From Thamnidium elegans (Eukaryota > Mucoromycota > Mucoromycetes > Mucorales > Mucoraceae), in NCBI GenBank assembly GCA_025201345.1, contig JAIXMG010000027.1, forward strand, positions 151,501-215,500: a DNA stretch of 64,000 nt. Direction: 5' to 3'. Of this stretch, positions 49,401-61,576 are shown piece by piece. The translations under genes and the position numbers were made by a program. Position 1 is the stretch's first letter, and each line of letters opens with the position of its first letter. The notes beneath the pieces are model-generated. The model did no database searches. It had not been told where the DNA came from and saw only the letters and a list, made by a program, of their open reading frames with translations.

Positions 49401-50226
49401 GTTGGTGGTCCAATCAATAATCTCTACACGATCTGTAGGTGAAAATTGTTCGAAAATTTTAATGGCTTGTTGAGTGATTTCACCCATTTCTTCTTGATAA
49501 ACCTAATTTTTAAAAAAATACATTTTTTTTTTTTTTAGTTTTCCAATTTGACGCTACTTTACTTGTTTATAGTTTTACCTTAATTGCGCGTGGACTAAAT
49601 GCAGGCATTAAAAGTTTATGAGCAAGTTTCCAATCCATTTCATCTGTATCGGTAGTGAAAAGACCTTGACGACCAAATGCCTTAATCTCGGATAAACCAG
49701 TAGCTCCAACTTTCTTGGTAAAGTATTCACTTTCCTTTGCAAAAAGTTCGGCGATATCAGGCTCATTGGTACCAACAACCTTTCTTCCTAAAATATTAAC
49801 TTCTACCAAAGAACCGTGCTTTTTAAATTGACGTAACCAACCCTCAGTACTAGCCAACAGAAATATTAATACGAGTAATACATATACATATATATTAAAC
49901 ACTTACATATTTGGAAGTAATTCATATAAACTACCAACAAAGGGAAGATTGGCAGGACCGGGAATAACATCCTTGATCTGTTGCTTAAGATCAATAAGTA
50001 CAATTTGTTGGTTCTTGACAGCATCAATACCAGTCAAGATTTCACCTTGATCGTTTAATAATTGAATATCGGTATAACCTCCAGCAATACCTAATTTTTC
50101 GGCGGCAAGAGAACGAACAGTGTCCAAGTTGGCACCGTTACCAAATCGGATAATACGACCGTCTTTTTCAACATCAGTTGAACCCTTGAGTACAACAATT
50201 AAAGAAGTTGTGTTGTCTGTTAACAT
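46461..50226 (-). CDS. Self-sufficient P450-reductase fusion (CYP505-like) with ubiquitin-like N-terminus
   Basis: Three exons (50226-49907, 49849-49579, 49502-46461) encode 1210 aa. The P450 part starts near residue 88 (IPGPANLPFVGSLYELLP), has AGHDTTANTLAWTLYEL in the I-helix (about 351), EVLR, and the haem loop FSTGARGCIGMALAIQ with the cysteine at about 491. A linker leads to an FMN-binding flavodoxin domain (FLYGTQTGTSQDYANQL), then FAD- and NADPH-binding reductase domains (RRYSIASSP, SAGTGFSPFRGFLQER), ending KRYLCDVWG. This order is that of CYP505/P450foxy and CYP102 fatty-acid subterminal hydroxylases, which need no separate reductase. Residues 1-80 are extra: a short beta-grasp-like segment with VLKGSTDVEKDGRIIRFGNG and a hydrophobic IQLLNDQGEILTGIDAV pattern. 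Confidence 0.93.
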
Positions 50227-50317
50227 ATTTAATGTAATAATATTGTTTTTTTTAAAAAAAAAAATTTAAGGATGTAGAAAAAAGAAAAAGGGAAAATACG
50301 GGTATGTTTGTGAAGGC

Positions 50318-50324
50318 TTTTATA
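50318..50324 (-). promoter_or_regulatory. Candidate TATA box of the P450-reductase gene
   Basis: GTATAAAAGCC on the minus strand lies 92-98 nt upstream of the start codon at 50226. Sequence and distance match a TATA element. Confidence 0.5.
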
Positions 50325-50677
50325 CTCGCATAAAAAATGCGGTGGAGGAAAAATCTGGGAGAAATAGTTCTTCCTTGTGAGCTGATGTTGAAATTTCTGT
50401 AGGTTTCCATATTAGGATAAAATCGTATTCGAGCCAATATCAATTCAAAATGAATACAATGTAAAAAAAAAAAGGGCTGGGGATGCTTTATAATCTCAAC
50501 CAAAAAATTCATTTTAAAAAAAAAAAAAGATTCGGTTGCAGTTACACTTGGTTACATGTAACTTGAAAAAAAAAAAAAGTGTAAACTATAATCAAAAATA
50601 AACTTTACTTCTTTTTTTAGATATAAAATTTGTAAAATAATTTGTAATGTTAAATACTAAAATAAACTCCGTTCTTT

Positions 50678-50850
50678 TTTTTTGACAAGTCGCTTCCCGA
50701 TAACTCAAACTATTACTGGCTAAACAATATAAAAAACCCCGGAGAAAAATTAAATTAAGCCAAGTCTTGCTATTTTACCAAGCTTTATTACGTGATTCTT
50801 TATTCTACAAATCGAGTAGCAGCTTATTTACAACTGTGAATGTCTTCAAT
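50678..50850. repeat. Dispersed repeat, copy A
   Basis: After a T run the sequence GACAAGTCGCTTCCCGATAA followed by CTCAAACTATTA, then a CCAAG...TTA and ACAAATCGAGTAGCA block. The same order of blocks appears at 52430-52590 with many substitutions, in the same orientation. It may be a decayed transposon end or solo LTR; I see no coding capacity. Confidence 0.5.
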
Positions 50851-51169
50851 AAATAACTAATTATCTTACGCTACTGGATCATACTCTCGATCTATCCACT
50901 TTTGAGCGTTAAATCGGCCACTTTTCTCTAAATGTAGTAAAAAGACCTACTATGTATTTCTCAGAAGCTATTTTATTATGGTTTGAATTGTAAAAAAAAA
51001 AAAAAAAAAAAAAAAAGGCTATCAGTGATTTCAAAATTTTCTGACGATAAGCTACTTGTAGCCTATACATATTTCGCTGTTTCACTTTTTAAGGCCACTA
51101 AGTAACTCAACATAATAAGTTGCAACACGTTTATCTGCTATTGGATTGGTCTCGATCAATTTAATAAAA

Positions 51170-51895
51170 TATGCAACGGTTGACCGCCGTTAAAGATGCT
51201 GTCGTAATAAGCCAATATTCTCATTGAAACAGTTCCCGGAATGGGTGCGGATTTTGTATTGTTGTCAGCGAGCGAGCTTTAATGGATGATGAATACAAGG
51301 CAACTGCCAATAAAAGAAAATTGGCCTGAGAATCTAAAAGTGAACATGATGCCATCATTAAAGTTACGGCGAACGACTTAGGTATTGTTAACTAGTTTCA
51401 GGAATATTCAGACAACAGGACCTCGTCGTATCTTATCAGCCATGCATTTGGAGGCTCACAGTCTACTATATTTCTGTTTAGATGAATTCGGTATCAGTAT
51501 TAGATGGTTAATGACCATAATAGATCAATTATTACTGCTGAAAAGTGTAATTAAAAAAACATTGTAACAACTCTGCATTTTAATCGAAAATACAGGTATT
51601 TTCCCAAGCTAAAGCTAGCCTACAATCGAAATACTTACTATATTCCACCCAGAAATGAACAATCGAAACTACCAAGGATCTGATTTCATTACAGATGCCG
51701 ACCAACATGGTTGTCAAACTCGTTCCAACTGAAAATACTATAGCAAATATTCCAAAAGTATTGGTACAGGGTCTATTTACGCGACCAACACGACATTATA
51801 TTCGGTCTATCCATGTTAATTTCGTAGAGAGCTTGTTGCATGAATTAAATAAGTATGAATATTTTGTATTAAGTGTAAACTTTATTAATTAGATA
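51170..51895 (+). pseudogene. Stretch of broken reading frames, possible old transposon
   Basis: Higher GC than its flanks and long near-open frames with several stops: 51385-51567 (SAMHLEAHSLLYFCLDEFGI) and 51695-51892 (VKLVPTENTIANIPKVLVQG). Composition suggests former coding sequence, but I cannot name a family. Confidence 0.25.
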
Positions 51896-52411
51896 AGAAA
51901 AAAAAAAGACTATATGTAATACTGAATGTAATACTAGCCAGGTAAGAAAAGATGCATAATTGAGCTCCATTGTTCAGTAGGTTTGTATGAATTTTAAAAA
52001 CGTTTAATAGCGGTATGATGGTCTTGTTGGAACATTTTTAGAAAAGTTATACTATATCAGGCGTCGTATTTGATAATGCAGAGCCAGCGTTGTTTCCAAA
52101 GGTTCGATAATACAATGCTAAAAAATATAAATGTATATAAAAACGAGTTTTTCTTTATTAACATTTAAATACGAGTGTGCGAAAAAAAAGTATAGTATAA
52201 TATATGATTTAGTAAATTAATCTTTTTCTTTTTTAAAAAAGAATTCGCATGTATATTTTTATGTATAGTATATATACATCTTTAAAGAGAGCTTTCTTAT
52301 GATATGGTGGTGTCAGTACGAACGGATACGCCTTTTTGGAAATCTCCCCTCAGAAAGAGCTGCTATAGCGAAAACAATTTGTAATATTAAACACGATCCA
52401 ACTCCGCTTTC

Positions 52412-52429
<18 letters not shown>

Positions 52430-52443
<14 letters not shown>

Positions 52444-52592
52444 ACAAGTCGCTGCCGGATGACTCAAACTATAAGAAACTTCCGGCGAAAGTTTAAGGCT
52501 TCGACAAATCGAGCAAAACTTTGTCGTTACCAAGCCTAATTACATTTTTTTCTTTTTTTTACAAATTGAGTAACATATTTCAAAGTGTGATA
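52430..52592. repeat. Dispersed repeat, copy B
   Basis: Begins after a T run with GACAAGTCGCTGCCGGATGA then CTCAAACTATAAGAAACTTC, and continues through GTTACCAAGCC, a T run and ACAAATTGAGTAACA. It is the diverged partner of the copy at 50678-50850. Confidence 0.5.
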
Positions 52593-53996
52593 TCCTGGAT
52601 AAAGAGCCACTTTAGAACTTTGTATTATATAATCTGGCTGGAAATCGAACGTGTAAACTGAGCGCGTAATAAATACATATAAAGATTACCCCAAACATTG
52701 GTACCGGAATGATCTTATTTGTTCAACTGTATGCATTAATACATTTGTTAATAAGATGATGAAAAAATAAAAATAAATTAAAAAAACGAGGCAGTATCTA
52801 TCTTACTCGTGGGATTGTAAAAAGCTTGATCCTTTCCGAACTTAAGCTTTACCAAACGTAGTATTCTCCTGCCTTTAGACCCGTCTGTAACACGTGTATT
52901 TTTCAAATACGATAAAAAAAAATACCGAGAGAGAAATGTTCAATCTAATTGAAGTCAACAATCTCTTTTTTTTGACTATATTATTGTTTTTAGAACCCAT
53001 CCGATTCTTTCGGTAAAATGGACAATTCAGAGTAGAAAAACTGAACTATTTCCTTATTGACTAACAAAGAAACAAGCTAAAAAAAAACTAACGCGAGTAG
53101 ATAAGAGATAGCACGAAAAAAATAAATGGGTACATTACTGATAGTGAAGACAGCTTGCAAAAAAAAATTAGCAGTGTAGAATCACTATGCGTAATAATGA
53201 TGTAACTAGATTTTTAAAGCGTTGGGGAACTAAAACGGGTCAGATGCCAATTTACGAAATTTATTCTTTGACAAGAAAATGAATGTCCATTTGAACGATA
53301 ATAAATGTTACATAGGGGTTTTTTATCTTTGAGAGACTCGATTATAGATATAAATAAACGTCGATGAAAGAAGATATTACATTACAACACCAATAAAAAA
53401 AAACAGAGTACGAGCATAACTATCGCTTTATTTGAGAAATAAAATGATGTTTATGAAAATGAATGATATGTGCTACCGAGGCTGTTTTAGATACATAATG
53501 CGACATCAATAACAAGTGCTCATAATAAACCCTACTCCTTTTGTTATCAGCTAGTTTCCTTTTATTAGTGATGCATCTAATAGTAACATTCGTTCTATTA
53601 TTAGCTAGGCCAACTGGAATTATTCTAGTAAACAATATACTCCCTAGAAGTACAACATCATCTGTTGCTATTATTAACTAGTAGTGTATCTGTTGGAACA
53701 TCCTCGGCTGTTTTTAAAGAAGTAATTGACTTCGGGGGACTCTGGTTTATGGATTCGAAGGTGTGCTCAAAACTAGGAGCAAGCCTAGTCTAGAAGTTTA
53801 CTTTACTAATAATTAACACAGACCCTATCCGTGCTACAGTAGCAGTAGATATTTAAAGGCGTTCAAAATGGACCCTAACGTTCGTCCCTACATAATGAAT
53901 ATATGGAATTAAGTTGGTACGCACAGTCTACTATAGCATAGTAAATATAGTTCTGTAGTATGACACCTTTTTTTTTTAAGAAGTATACAGTACAGT

Positions 53997-54266
53997 ATGC
54001 ACGAGTCGAACTTCCATTATAAATTCGCAGTATCAGCTGGTTACTATGATATATATAAGTTGTATTTCGATAGCATATGCCGCAGAATTAGACATATCTG
54101 TGTAGAAGGCATAAATTCGGCTAAATATATATCTCGCTTTATGAAGAGGTATAATATTATACCCCCAGCAGGGCGGTATAATACTCTGATCAAATTGAAA
54201 TCGTCACTTTTTACAAACAGAAACAATTATCCATATGATATAGCATCTTTGAGTGAAGAAATTTGA
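53997..54266 (+). pseudogene. Isolated 89-codon open frame, unknown
   Basis: Open frame reading MHESNFHYKFAVSAGYYDIY through ICVEGINSAKYISRFMKRYN to SLSEEI. It is not low-complexity, which makes chance openness less likely, but no family is recognised and no promoter or intron structure is evident. It may be part of the same decayed gene as the fragment at 54527. Confidence 0.3.
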
Positions 54267-54362
54267 TAATAAAACTTTAACCAGATAACTTTTAATTTTA
54301 TATATAAGCTACTGAAATATACAACTAATGAGCGTTAGGTTTTAATATTTGATATGGTCTTT

Positions 54363-54470
54363 ATTGGTTTTTTTTTATTTTACCTGGCCTTTTTTTCATT
54401 TCAGCGCTTCACTTGGCTTTTTTTTATTTCAGTATTTCACCTGGCTTTTTCTCTTTTCATTTTAGCTTCT
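54363..54470. repeat. Tandem T-rich repeat ending in CAG units
   Basis: Three to four units of about 30 bp with the pattern CACCTGGCTTTTT...ATTTCAG. Each unit resembles a polypyrimidine tract followed by a 3' splice site. It lies directly upstream of the PYNQEN fragment. Confidence 0.45.
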
Positions 54471-54526
54471 TGTTTAAAAAAAAATCATGTTTTCTATTTC
54501 TCACGAAGAGACAATATGTTTATTTT

Positions 54527-54709
54527 ATGCTGTTTCCATACAATCAGGAGAATGCAAATAAATATTCCAAGATTATTGATGAAATGGAAAGTATAACCAT
54601 TTGCTACCCTGAAAATCCTAAGCGACCATTCCTTTGCTCGCTAAAATCAATGGATCTTAACCCATCAGAATATAAACAATATCCTGTAATTTTGCAAGCA
54701 ACCAAATAA
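54527..54709 (+). pseudogene. Fragment of a PYNQEN-type unknown protein, plus copy
   Basis: Reads MLFPYNQENANKYSKIIDEM followed by ESITICYPENPKRPFLCSL and stops at 54709. The start is shared in sequence with the minus-strand fragment beginning at 55797 (PYNQEN-NKY-K-IDEME). No known domain. Confidence 0.4.
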
Positions 54710-55149
54710 ACTTTTGAAGTGATAAAAGAATACAAGTTTTAATATATAAAAAATCTTTTAAGTTTAGAACAAATTAACTAAATCACTTAGGAAGTGGGAG
54801 AGGACGATATCTTGGAGCGATGGAATAAATCCTCTCGACCATCAAATTTAAACAGAGATTTCAATTTGATGATTTCCTCATCACATTCTACTACATGTAC
54901 TTGATTATCATGCACGGGAGTATCAATAATGATTTCTTTTTTTTAATATCGCGATGCTCACCGAAACCAAAGTTAGCTAATTGTTTTGCTTAAAAAATAA
55001 TATGTCACATACCGAATAAATAATTCTAAATCGTTCATGTTTGTAGTCAAACTCGCAGAATCAATAATCACTAAAAACGCTTTATCCACCTTTGCTAAAT
55101 CCTTATTAAGTCTACAAACAAAAAGTCAGTATTAAATGCAAAATTGTAC

Positions 55150-55797
55150 TCTATAGCATTTTATATAATACATTGAATACCTCGAGCGTCATTCATTACA
55201 TTACTCTTCTTCAAATCTCTTCTGTGCATGGGGGTATTAGAGTTACAGCTGACTGAAACGTAGACATTTCCTACTGAAGGCCTTTTTTGTAATCCAACTA
55301 TCATTGATTGAAGCGATTCGACTACATTAGAGTTACCCCCGTCGTTTTCGACTTGCGACAATAATCTAATATACAGTATCTTTCTTGTGATATATTGTTG
55401 ATATTTTTCAGGTAATTTGATAATATCTTCCAATAAAACATCTACGATGCGATAATTATTAATACTGTAATAGTATAATAACAAACCCATTAATTATCTT
55501 TATAGCTACCCTCTAATACGTATACGCCTCGCAGTGATGACCTTGTCCCAGTACCAAGCATTTTATTATAATTTGCACTAACAACTTCATTTACTTCTCT
55601 ATCCGCCTTTTCATTATTTTCAATTGTTTCTTTTGAGGATGAATATAAGTGAATGTCGAACGAATTCGTGTAAATAACTCTTGTACATAAAAAGTCTTGG
55701 TTTTTTTTTTAGGTTTCCTTGTAAAGCTTATTTCAACATCTTCCATTTCATCGATGACCTTGACATACTTATTTGTATTCTCCTGATTGTATGGCAC
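55150..55797 (-). pseudogene. Decayed PYNQEN-type unknown gene, minus copy
   Basis: Minus-strand reading starts MPYNQENTNKYVKVIDEMED and continues to about 55610. There the sensible frame changes to ETIENNEKADREVNEVVSAN followed by NKMLGTGTRSSLRGVYVLEG. After a stop near 55493 another open piece follows (YYYSINNYRIVDVLLEDIIK, then RDLKKSNVMNDARG). At least two interruptions exist unless unusual introns are present. The family is unknown. A MITE copy is inserted immediately upstream of its 5' end. Confidence 0.4.
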
Positions 55798-55822
55798 AGC
55801 AAAAAATAAATGGTTACACTAC

Positions 55823-56106
55823 CCAGTGCCAATTTAGGGTAATTCCTGCATCAACACCACCATATCATAAGGAAGCCCCCTTTGAATTATTTAAACGTTT
55901 GATTATATAAAAGGTACTTGCTTGTATATGAATTCATTGTTAAAAAAAAAAGGAAAAGAAAAGAATGGAATAAATAGGTTAATTTAATCATGATAAAAAG
56001 GGGTTTATTTAACTATGATAAAAAGAGTTTATCAATCATCATTATATATCTATATTACAATTTACTTTCTGGTGGTGTAAATGGTGGTGTACCAAGGATT
56101 AACCAA
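55823..56106. mobile_element. MITE-like element, copy 2
   Basis: Diverged copy of the element at 15266-15503, in the same orientation: AGTGCCAATTTAGGGTAATT at the left, CACCACCATATCATA, the internal TATAAAAGGTACTTGCTTG and GAATTCATTGTTAAAAAAAA blocks, and GGTGGTGTACCAAGGATTAA at the right. It is about 45 bp longer than copy 1. No coding capacity. Confidence 0.6.
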
Positions 56107-58377
56107 ACTATTCTCATTTACAATGCACATATGGTCTACAAAGATACAAAATAACAACTGCCGTAAATTAAAACACTTTATTCATTTTTTTATACTTTGA
56201 TACACAAATCGAACTTTAATACAGACCATTGAAGTATCGTTGGCTGTTTTACAGTTAGATATACTTCTACGCATGTATACTTTCACCACTTATGCCACTG
56301 ATGCCACTTAAATTACCGACTCTTCCGACCTGGTTATCGCTCGTGTCTGCCGCAAGATGCATCTCCTTCACTGGACGGTAAGCTCAAATTATTCGTTTCA
56401 TTTTTTCATATGTTAACCTTCTACCTTTTTACTTCTTTTATTTCCTTCATTATGTCTCTTCATTCTGGCTTTTCATTCCGGCTCTTCGATCTGTCTGTCA
56501 CTTTTGCTATTTTTTTTATTTATTTTTTTCGGCCTAATAAAAGCGCACAAACCCGAGAAATATAAGTGAAGCCCTTTATTTCAACTTTATTCTTGTTTTT
56601 AATTTACATTAATCTACCTTGCATTATAAGTTGTTACGAACCTTCCAGGAATCCAAAGCTTCAATAAGTTACAAGTATGTATACAGGAAAAATAAAAAAG
56701 GAGAGAAAAAGTATAACCTAAGAGTTTATCTATTGTTGTAGTAGTTCGTGGAAATAAGCTGTGTTCGTTTGAATGGCAAAAGAGATTCCGAAGGAACTCA
56801 ATTGGTTAAATAATTTCGGAAATAATAGGCATTACCGAGTTCCAGGGACCAAAAAAAAACCCAGATGACTTAAGTTTTAATATGATATGGTATATTCATA
56901 TTCTACAGAGGAGGATCCTTTCTACCAAAATTAATTTGTGTATTTTTTATAAGTGTTTATTCGTTTCTTGTAGCATAAAAAGTGATAACGCGCTCTAACT
57001 ATGGCCTCATTGAAATTAACGTATGATCAATATCCTTTTTTTTTTCTGAGTATTAAATAAGTAGATTTTATAATATTTAGATAAAATCATCTTAGGCTTG
57101 TTCATCTTGAAGATATAATAAACTTTTTTTGGCGACATATGTATTTTGACAACGATAAATATGTACGTACATTTGTACAACAATACCTACTCTAACCCAT
57201 TATTGAAATCAGGAATTCTTTTATCTTTGTAGCTTTTTTTTTATATATAGTATGACTAAAAATGGTATTTGTTTAAATAATTATATAAACAAGGTTAATG
57301 TTTATGAGAATGAGGTGTTTATATAGGTTATTAGTATTTTAACTGTTGGATTGATCCCTAATTTCGACGATTTACATATACTAAAAATATGTGCACCACT
57401 CTTTATATGTCAGAGCATACCAAGACATTGGTTTTATATACGAATATTAAGTTGAAGATGATAACGTGGCTACTAAAAAGCGATATCGGTAAAACGCTTA
57501 TTTTATTTAATAGAATTGTTAAGAATGCTACTAACTTTTTCTGGACTGTAAAACATTTACTAATTCTTTTCCCCCCCCCCCTTTTTTTTTAATCTTTTTT
57601 TATACTAACATCAGAAATAGCTATTTTTTTTTCTTTTTTGTATATAAAGAAGTAACGCTGATTATGATGACATTGAACCTTTTTTTTTTAAAAAAAAAAG
57701 GTTCACTGCAGTACATCGTAGAATAAATGGACTTTTTGTTTAAATATATCTACAATCAAATCGTATTTTATTTCTTATTTTATATGGCTTAGAGGACCAT
57801 CTGATATGCAATGCGCCAAACAAACTAACTTAAAAAAGATTCCACAAATTATTTATTTACGGCATCCTAAAAAAAAAAAATGTGGGATTTTTTGTAAAAA
57901 TGGCTTACAACTAATTAGGAAAAATGCTGATTTTTAAAAAATGAGTGTAAACAAGGTTTTTTTTTTTTTTAACGCGATAAAAAAAAACAAGGAGAGGAAG
58001 AGGTTGTTTTTTTTTACTTTTGAAGAATTTTATTTATATGGATTTGTTTTTAATAGATAGGTATTCTTACAAAGGTATACATTATCCCTTTACTTTATAA
58101 AACATCTCCCTTTTTATTCAATTATAATAGAAACTTATCACATTGTGGAACGCCCATAGTTCTATATTTGGAGTAGGTGGAAATTTTTTAATTACCTAGA
58201 CCATCGAAATCGACTTTTTTTTTTTAGTATTTTCTTTTCACTTTTCGCTTTTGAATTTTACGGTTTTCTTTTTCCTTTTCATCACTTTTTTATTTTTTAT
58301 TTAGTAAAATCACTGTTTTCTGGTAAAGGAAAAAAATAATAAAAAATAATGCTATTTTTATTTTCCTTGTATTTACT

Positions 58378-58427
<50 letters not shown>

Positions 58428-58435
58428 AAAGATAG

Positions 58436-60364
58436 ATGAATCAACAAAAACACCCTCAACCAACAAAAAGATACACAACAACAAACAAAAATGATAAACC
58501 CTTAACAACTAGAAAGAGATCTCACTCTTCCTCCTCATCTACTTCCTCTTCTGGATCTCCTTCAACAAATTTATTCTCAACTGCTGGTTCTTCAGACTCT
58601 GGTTCTTCTTCCATAACTTCTGTAAAAAGTACACCTCAAAAAAAAAAGAGAATTATTCCCAATAGTATCGACACTGGTAATAGTTTTTCAGTAGATAGCA
58701 CTGGTAATACGTCATCACCACAAACACATTCAATTGCACATACTTCATTTACGTCACCTGGTTTAATAACACGGAGACTAACTGCTCAAAGAAGTGTACC
58801 AGCTTTTTTGAATAAACTTTACAAGTATGTATTTATTTTTTATTTTTTATATTTTAGCGTACTAATTTTTTTTTATAGTATGGTCGAAGATTTATCAACA
58901 AATAATTTGATTCGATGGTCAAAAGACGGCTCATCTTTTATAGGTAATACTACATATATTTATAAATACATATCACAATTGACTGACATATTGAGCCTAG
59001 TGGAAAAACATGAAGAATTTGCGAAAACTGTATTACCTAGATTTTATAAGCACAACACTTTCGCTTCCTTTGTACGCCAATTAAATATGTATGACTTTCA
59101 CAAGGTGCCACATCTTCAACAAGGTGTCTTAATAGCTGAAAGTGAACATGAAATTTGGGAATTCAGCAACCCCCATTTTCAAAAGGGCAGACCTGATCTT
59201 TTGGTCTTAGTTACTCGTAAACGTAATAAAGAAAGGGATACTGTCGATACCGAAAACGTTAGTTTATCTGCTGTTGTTCAAGATTTAGCTACCGTAAAAA
59301 AATATCAATCCACTATTGGTACAGACTTACGAGATTTACATCGTGACAATGAAATACTTTGGCAAGAAACATTAAATGCTAGAGAAAAATATCAAAGACA
59401 TCAAGAAGCAATTGAAAAAATATTGCAATTTTTAACTGCCATATTTGCTAATGATCATTTAGCTATTAATATGAGTGAGTGTGCATATTAAATGTAAAAT
59501 ATAAACTTTATAAACTAACTCTCCTTATTAGATAATGCTGAATCACTTCCTAAAGGTTTAATCGAAGAAGCTGCCACATTGGCTGGTATGTCTACAAAAC
59601 CGGATGAAGCTACCAGTAATAAATTAAGATCAGTATTATCTTCGTCACCAGTTTCGTCCTCATTTGCTACATCCTCTTTATCAAATATTTTATCATCAGT
59701 TTTAAGACTATATTCTAATAATCCATCTCCACCTACTCCACCTGAACAAAAAAGCAATATGATGAATCATGAATTCAGACAAGATTCGGACTCATTACCA
59801 TATCCTCGCTCACCTGAAGATTTAAATAATAACAATATGAATCCTCCAACCCTTATCGATTTTTCTAAAACGTTAAATTCAGCAACTCGATCAGCACAAA
59901 CAATTACACAAGATATTGACATGCTTCAAGTGAACATTGAATCACTAGCCAACAATTTGGGTATTGATTCTAGTCAATTTGATGAAGACATGGAAACGGA
60001 TCGTTGTTTCCAAGACAACTACAGTAACATGATCAACTCAGCAAACTCGGCAGATAGAGCTAAATTGTATGCGATTGCTGCTAGTAACGCAGATTTAGAT
60101 AAAAAAGATTATGCTATTTATGATCACAAGAAAGACCAGCGTGCTATGGATACAAACCAATTTAATTTCGATCTTCAAAATACGCCTCCCAGTCTTTTTC
60201 AACATTCATCGCAAAGACAAGCTCCATTCACTACGCGGGGATACCCATCAAATGATAACAATATTGGACAAGATGACAATAAACCTAATGGAGGTAGTAT
60301 GCACCAACAAAAACAGAAACAAAACCAAAACCAAAAACAGAAACAGAAACAACAAAAGCAACAA

Positions 60365-60411
<47 letters not shown>

Positions 60412-60805
60412 GCAACAACAGGCTCAACAACAGGCTCAACAACAAGCTCAACAACAGGCTCAACAACAACAACATACACCTGATGGGACATACAGGCAAT
60501 TACTTTCTTCGATGAATTATGCGGATTCATTTGGACCAAACTATCCTGGAGAAAATGATATTAACACCACAGACTTCTCCCATCATCAACGTACATTTGA
60601 CAGAAACAATAACCAATCAAGATCGGATAACATGAATACAAATTATTATAACAATTCGGCTATTAATAATACAGCTGAGAATATCATGTCTACTGGTGCT
60701 GCTGTATCGGAATACAATGCAATGGTTAACGAGTATGGTGATATCATGAGACCAACCTATTTTAATGGTGCTACAAATGCCAATGATAACTATAATGATC
60801 TTTAA
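58436..60805 (+). CDS. Heat-shock-factor-type transcription factor with polyglutamine
   Basis: Four exons (58436-58824, 58879-58943, 59001-59474, 59532-60805) encode 733 aa. The HSF DNA-binding domain lies at about residues 118-225: RSVPAFLNKLYNMVEDLSTN, then FIVEKHEEFAKTVLPRFYKH and the recognition region NTFASFVRQLNMYDFHKVPH, all near-identical to fungal HSF1/Sfl1/Skn7 domains. A heptad-like helical segment after it (SAVVQDLATVKKYQSTIGTD, then LRDLHRDNEILWQETLNARE) would form the trimerisation coiled coil. The long C-terminal part is Ser/Asn/Gln-rich with a polyQ/QA tract and is likely the activation region. I see no response-regulator receiver, so this is not Skn7. The second intron is 57 nt, frame-preserving and stop-free. 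Confidence 0.92.
60361..60472 (+). repeat. CAG/CAA repeat encoding polyglutamine and QQA repeats
   Basis: A run of mixed CAA and CAG codons encodes about 25 glutamines, followed by four Gln-Gln-Ala units that share the nucleotide pattern CAACARGCT. It lies in the last exon of the HSF gene and is preceded by an alternating Lys/Gln/Asn stretch. Confidence 0.9.
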
Positions 60806-61541
60806 ACACATAAATACCCTTAATTTTTATCCAGCACTCTCGTTATTATTCATACCCCCACATACATGCTCCACTATATCTATACATAGATTGTACTTTG
60901 TTATGCCTCTTCTCCTTTTTTTTTCTCTTGTTACAAAAACCTTGAAAACTCTGCTCCCCTCCCCCCCCCCTTTTAAAAAAAAGAAAAAAACACCTTTTTA
61001 TTACATGAATTATGTACATGCACATTTTCCTTTCTTTACTGTACATAACTACTTAATATTATTATTATTTATAAAATAATCTTTAATAACTAAAATACTT
61101 TAAAATGAGACTTCTTTCTCCTTTTTTTTTTTGTTATTATTCGTTGACTTGAAAGCTTGTATGTAGCATTTTAACGTATTAATGTTACGGTCATATCAAC
61201 TTCTTGTTAAATTTCAAGAGCATGGCCCTTAACCCTTTCTGCATAAGTATTGCTTTAACATCCAGAGATTAGGGTTTTTCTTTTTAGTATACCTCATGTA
61301 TATATTTATTACTAGTAAAAGCTTTAAGAAATATAGCTTTATACAGTATTTTGAAAATTATAAATAGTAAGGGAATAATAATATTTCGTGTTCATCAAAC
61401 TAAAGCATTACTACATTTTGTATGCTACTATTTTGAAAGCGCCAAGACAGTTCAATGCGATCCCCTTATCCGAAATCTATTTTTTTTTTTTTTTGTGGAA
61501 ACTACCCTTTTTAAGTATAGTATAAAGTACGGCTCAACTAA

Positions 61542-61576
<35 letters not shown>

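Larger units (their letters stand above)
50227..58435. other. Gene-poor AT-rich region of 8.2 kb
   Basis: No intact gene is seen. The stretch contains the promoter of the P450-reductase gene at its left edge, two diverged direct repeats, decayed coding fragments, a MITE copy and many A/T homopolymers. The last kilobase before 58436 is very T-rich, with a T run of about 30 followed by an A run just ahead of the HSF start. Confidence 0.6.

Noticed and set aside
53740..53815. GGATTCGAA box resembling a tRNA B-box on the minus strand
   Set aside because: No matching A-box, acceptor stem or T-arm could be folded around it.
55800..56110. Possible gene in the second MITE copy
   Set aside because: No open frame of note; similarity to copy 1 is at the DNA level only.
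60248..60539. Leu-rich and Val/Ala-rich minus-strand frames
   Set aside because: Antisense translations of the CAG/CAA repeat of the HSF gene.
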